From DATARH01 sp963746885 (lineage in GTDB: Bacteria > Pseudomonadota > Alphaproteobacteria > ATCC43930 > CGMCC-115725), in contig CAVVDM010000003.1 in NCBI GenBank assembly GCA_963746885.1, positions 310,001 through 374,000 on the forward strand: a DNA stretch of 64,000 nucleotides, in the 5' to 3' direction. This document shows, in pieces, positions 63,922-64,000 of the stretch. A program made the translations under genes and the position numbers. Position 1 is the stretch's first letter. The number at the start of each line of letters is the position of its first letter. A model generated the notes under the pieces. It did no database searches. It saw nothing but the letters and a program-made list of their open reading frames with translations, and was not told where the DNA came from.

Positions 63922-64000
63922 ATGAGTCTGCGCAATGACGAGCTCCGGTGGGTCGAGCCGGTCAGCGCGGCACGGCCGGCCGTGCCGCCGTCCGCCGTCC
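63922..64000 (+). CDS. Start of a gene cut by the window end
   Basis: ATG at 63922 with GGCGAG upstream, MSLRNDELRWVEPVSAARPA, open to the window edge (26 codons). No family can be recognised. Between tRNA-Gln and this ATG I see about 240 bases of GC-rich sequence without a supported gene. Confidence 0.4.
   Translation, partial: MSLRNDELRWVEPVSAARPAVPPSAV

Overview
This is a GC-rich (by eye well above 60%) bacterial segment. Its core genes point to an alphaproteobacterium, most likely Rhodospirillales-like. The order comF, grxC, nitrilase-type hydrolase, DUF1178, ubiG, lysC, ptsP, RodZ-like gene, ispG is typical of that group, and PAS_5, DUF3768 and PHA-system genes agree. The species cannot be named from the sequence. 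I saw no rRNA and no CRISPR array.

Layout. 0-16 kb is a soil-type catabolic region: two amidohydrolases, a polysaccharide deacetylase, a 2-hydroxyacid dehydrogenase, a MocR regulator with a downstream FMN-binding protein, an MFS exporter, a lone xanthine/CO-dehydrogenase-type molybdenum subunit, a sugar ABC importer operon ending in a cupin gene and nagA, and a TauD-type dioxygenase. 16-21 kb is one giant glycosyltransferase with four repeated modules, two GT2 domains and a GT9 domain. 21-25 kb holds a biotin-dependent carboxyltransferase, a biotin carrier and an NDP-forming acyl-CoA ligase, with no biotin carboxylase. 25-37 kb is the conserved core block. Between 29.2 and 34.4 kb it carries about eight single-base frameshifts in housekeeping genes, which looks more like sequence error than decay. 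37-43.6 kb is a tandem duplication of a three-gene module (SpoIIAA-like protein, DcaP-like porin, divergent Crp/Fnr regulator). 43.7-45.1 kb has a GT2-GtrA glycosyltransferase and tRNA-Lys(CTT).

45.1-63.6 kb is accessory DNA between tRNA-Lys(CTT) and tRNA-Gln(TTG), whose 3' ends both face inward. It starts with a wrecked IS1380-type transposase and truncated oxygenase and BNR genes. A mobilisation-like set follows: a HerA/VirD4-type ATPase, a replication-relaxation protein and a CHC2 primase-like protein. Then come several small secreted proteins, a DUF3768 pair, and an unusual protein joining a helix-turn-helix domain, a membrane segment, fibre-like repeats and an S74 chaperone domain. The rest is an OLD-like ATPase/TOPRIM gene, an HTH/coiled-coil/ribbon-helix-helix gene broken by an in-frame TAG, and a DUF5678/retropepsin pair. 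I saw no integrase, relaxase or mating-pore genes.

How the parts work together. The left third imports and processes sugars, amides and acids. The duplicated module looks like outer-membrane uptake under local Crp/Fnr control, with shared inverted repeats in both divergent promoter regions. The accessory region looks like a decayed or incompletely captured mobilisable element. Several of its genes are frameshifted, so both sequence quality and real decay should be considered.
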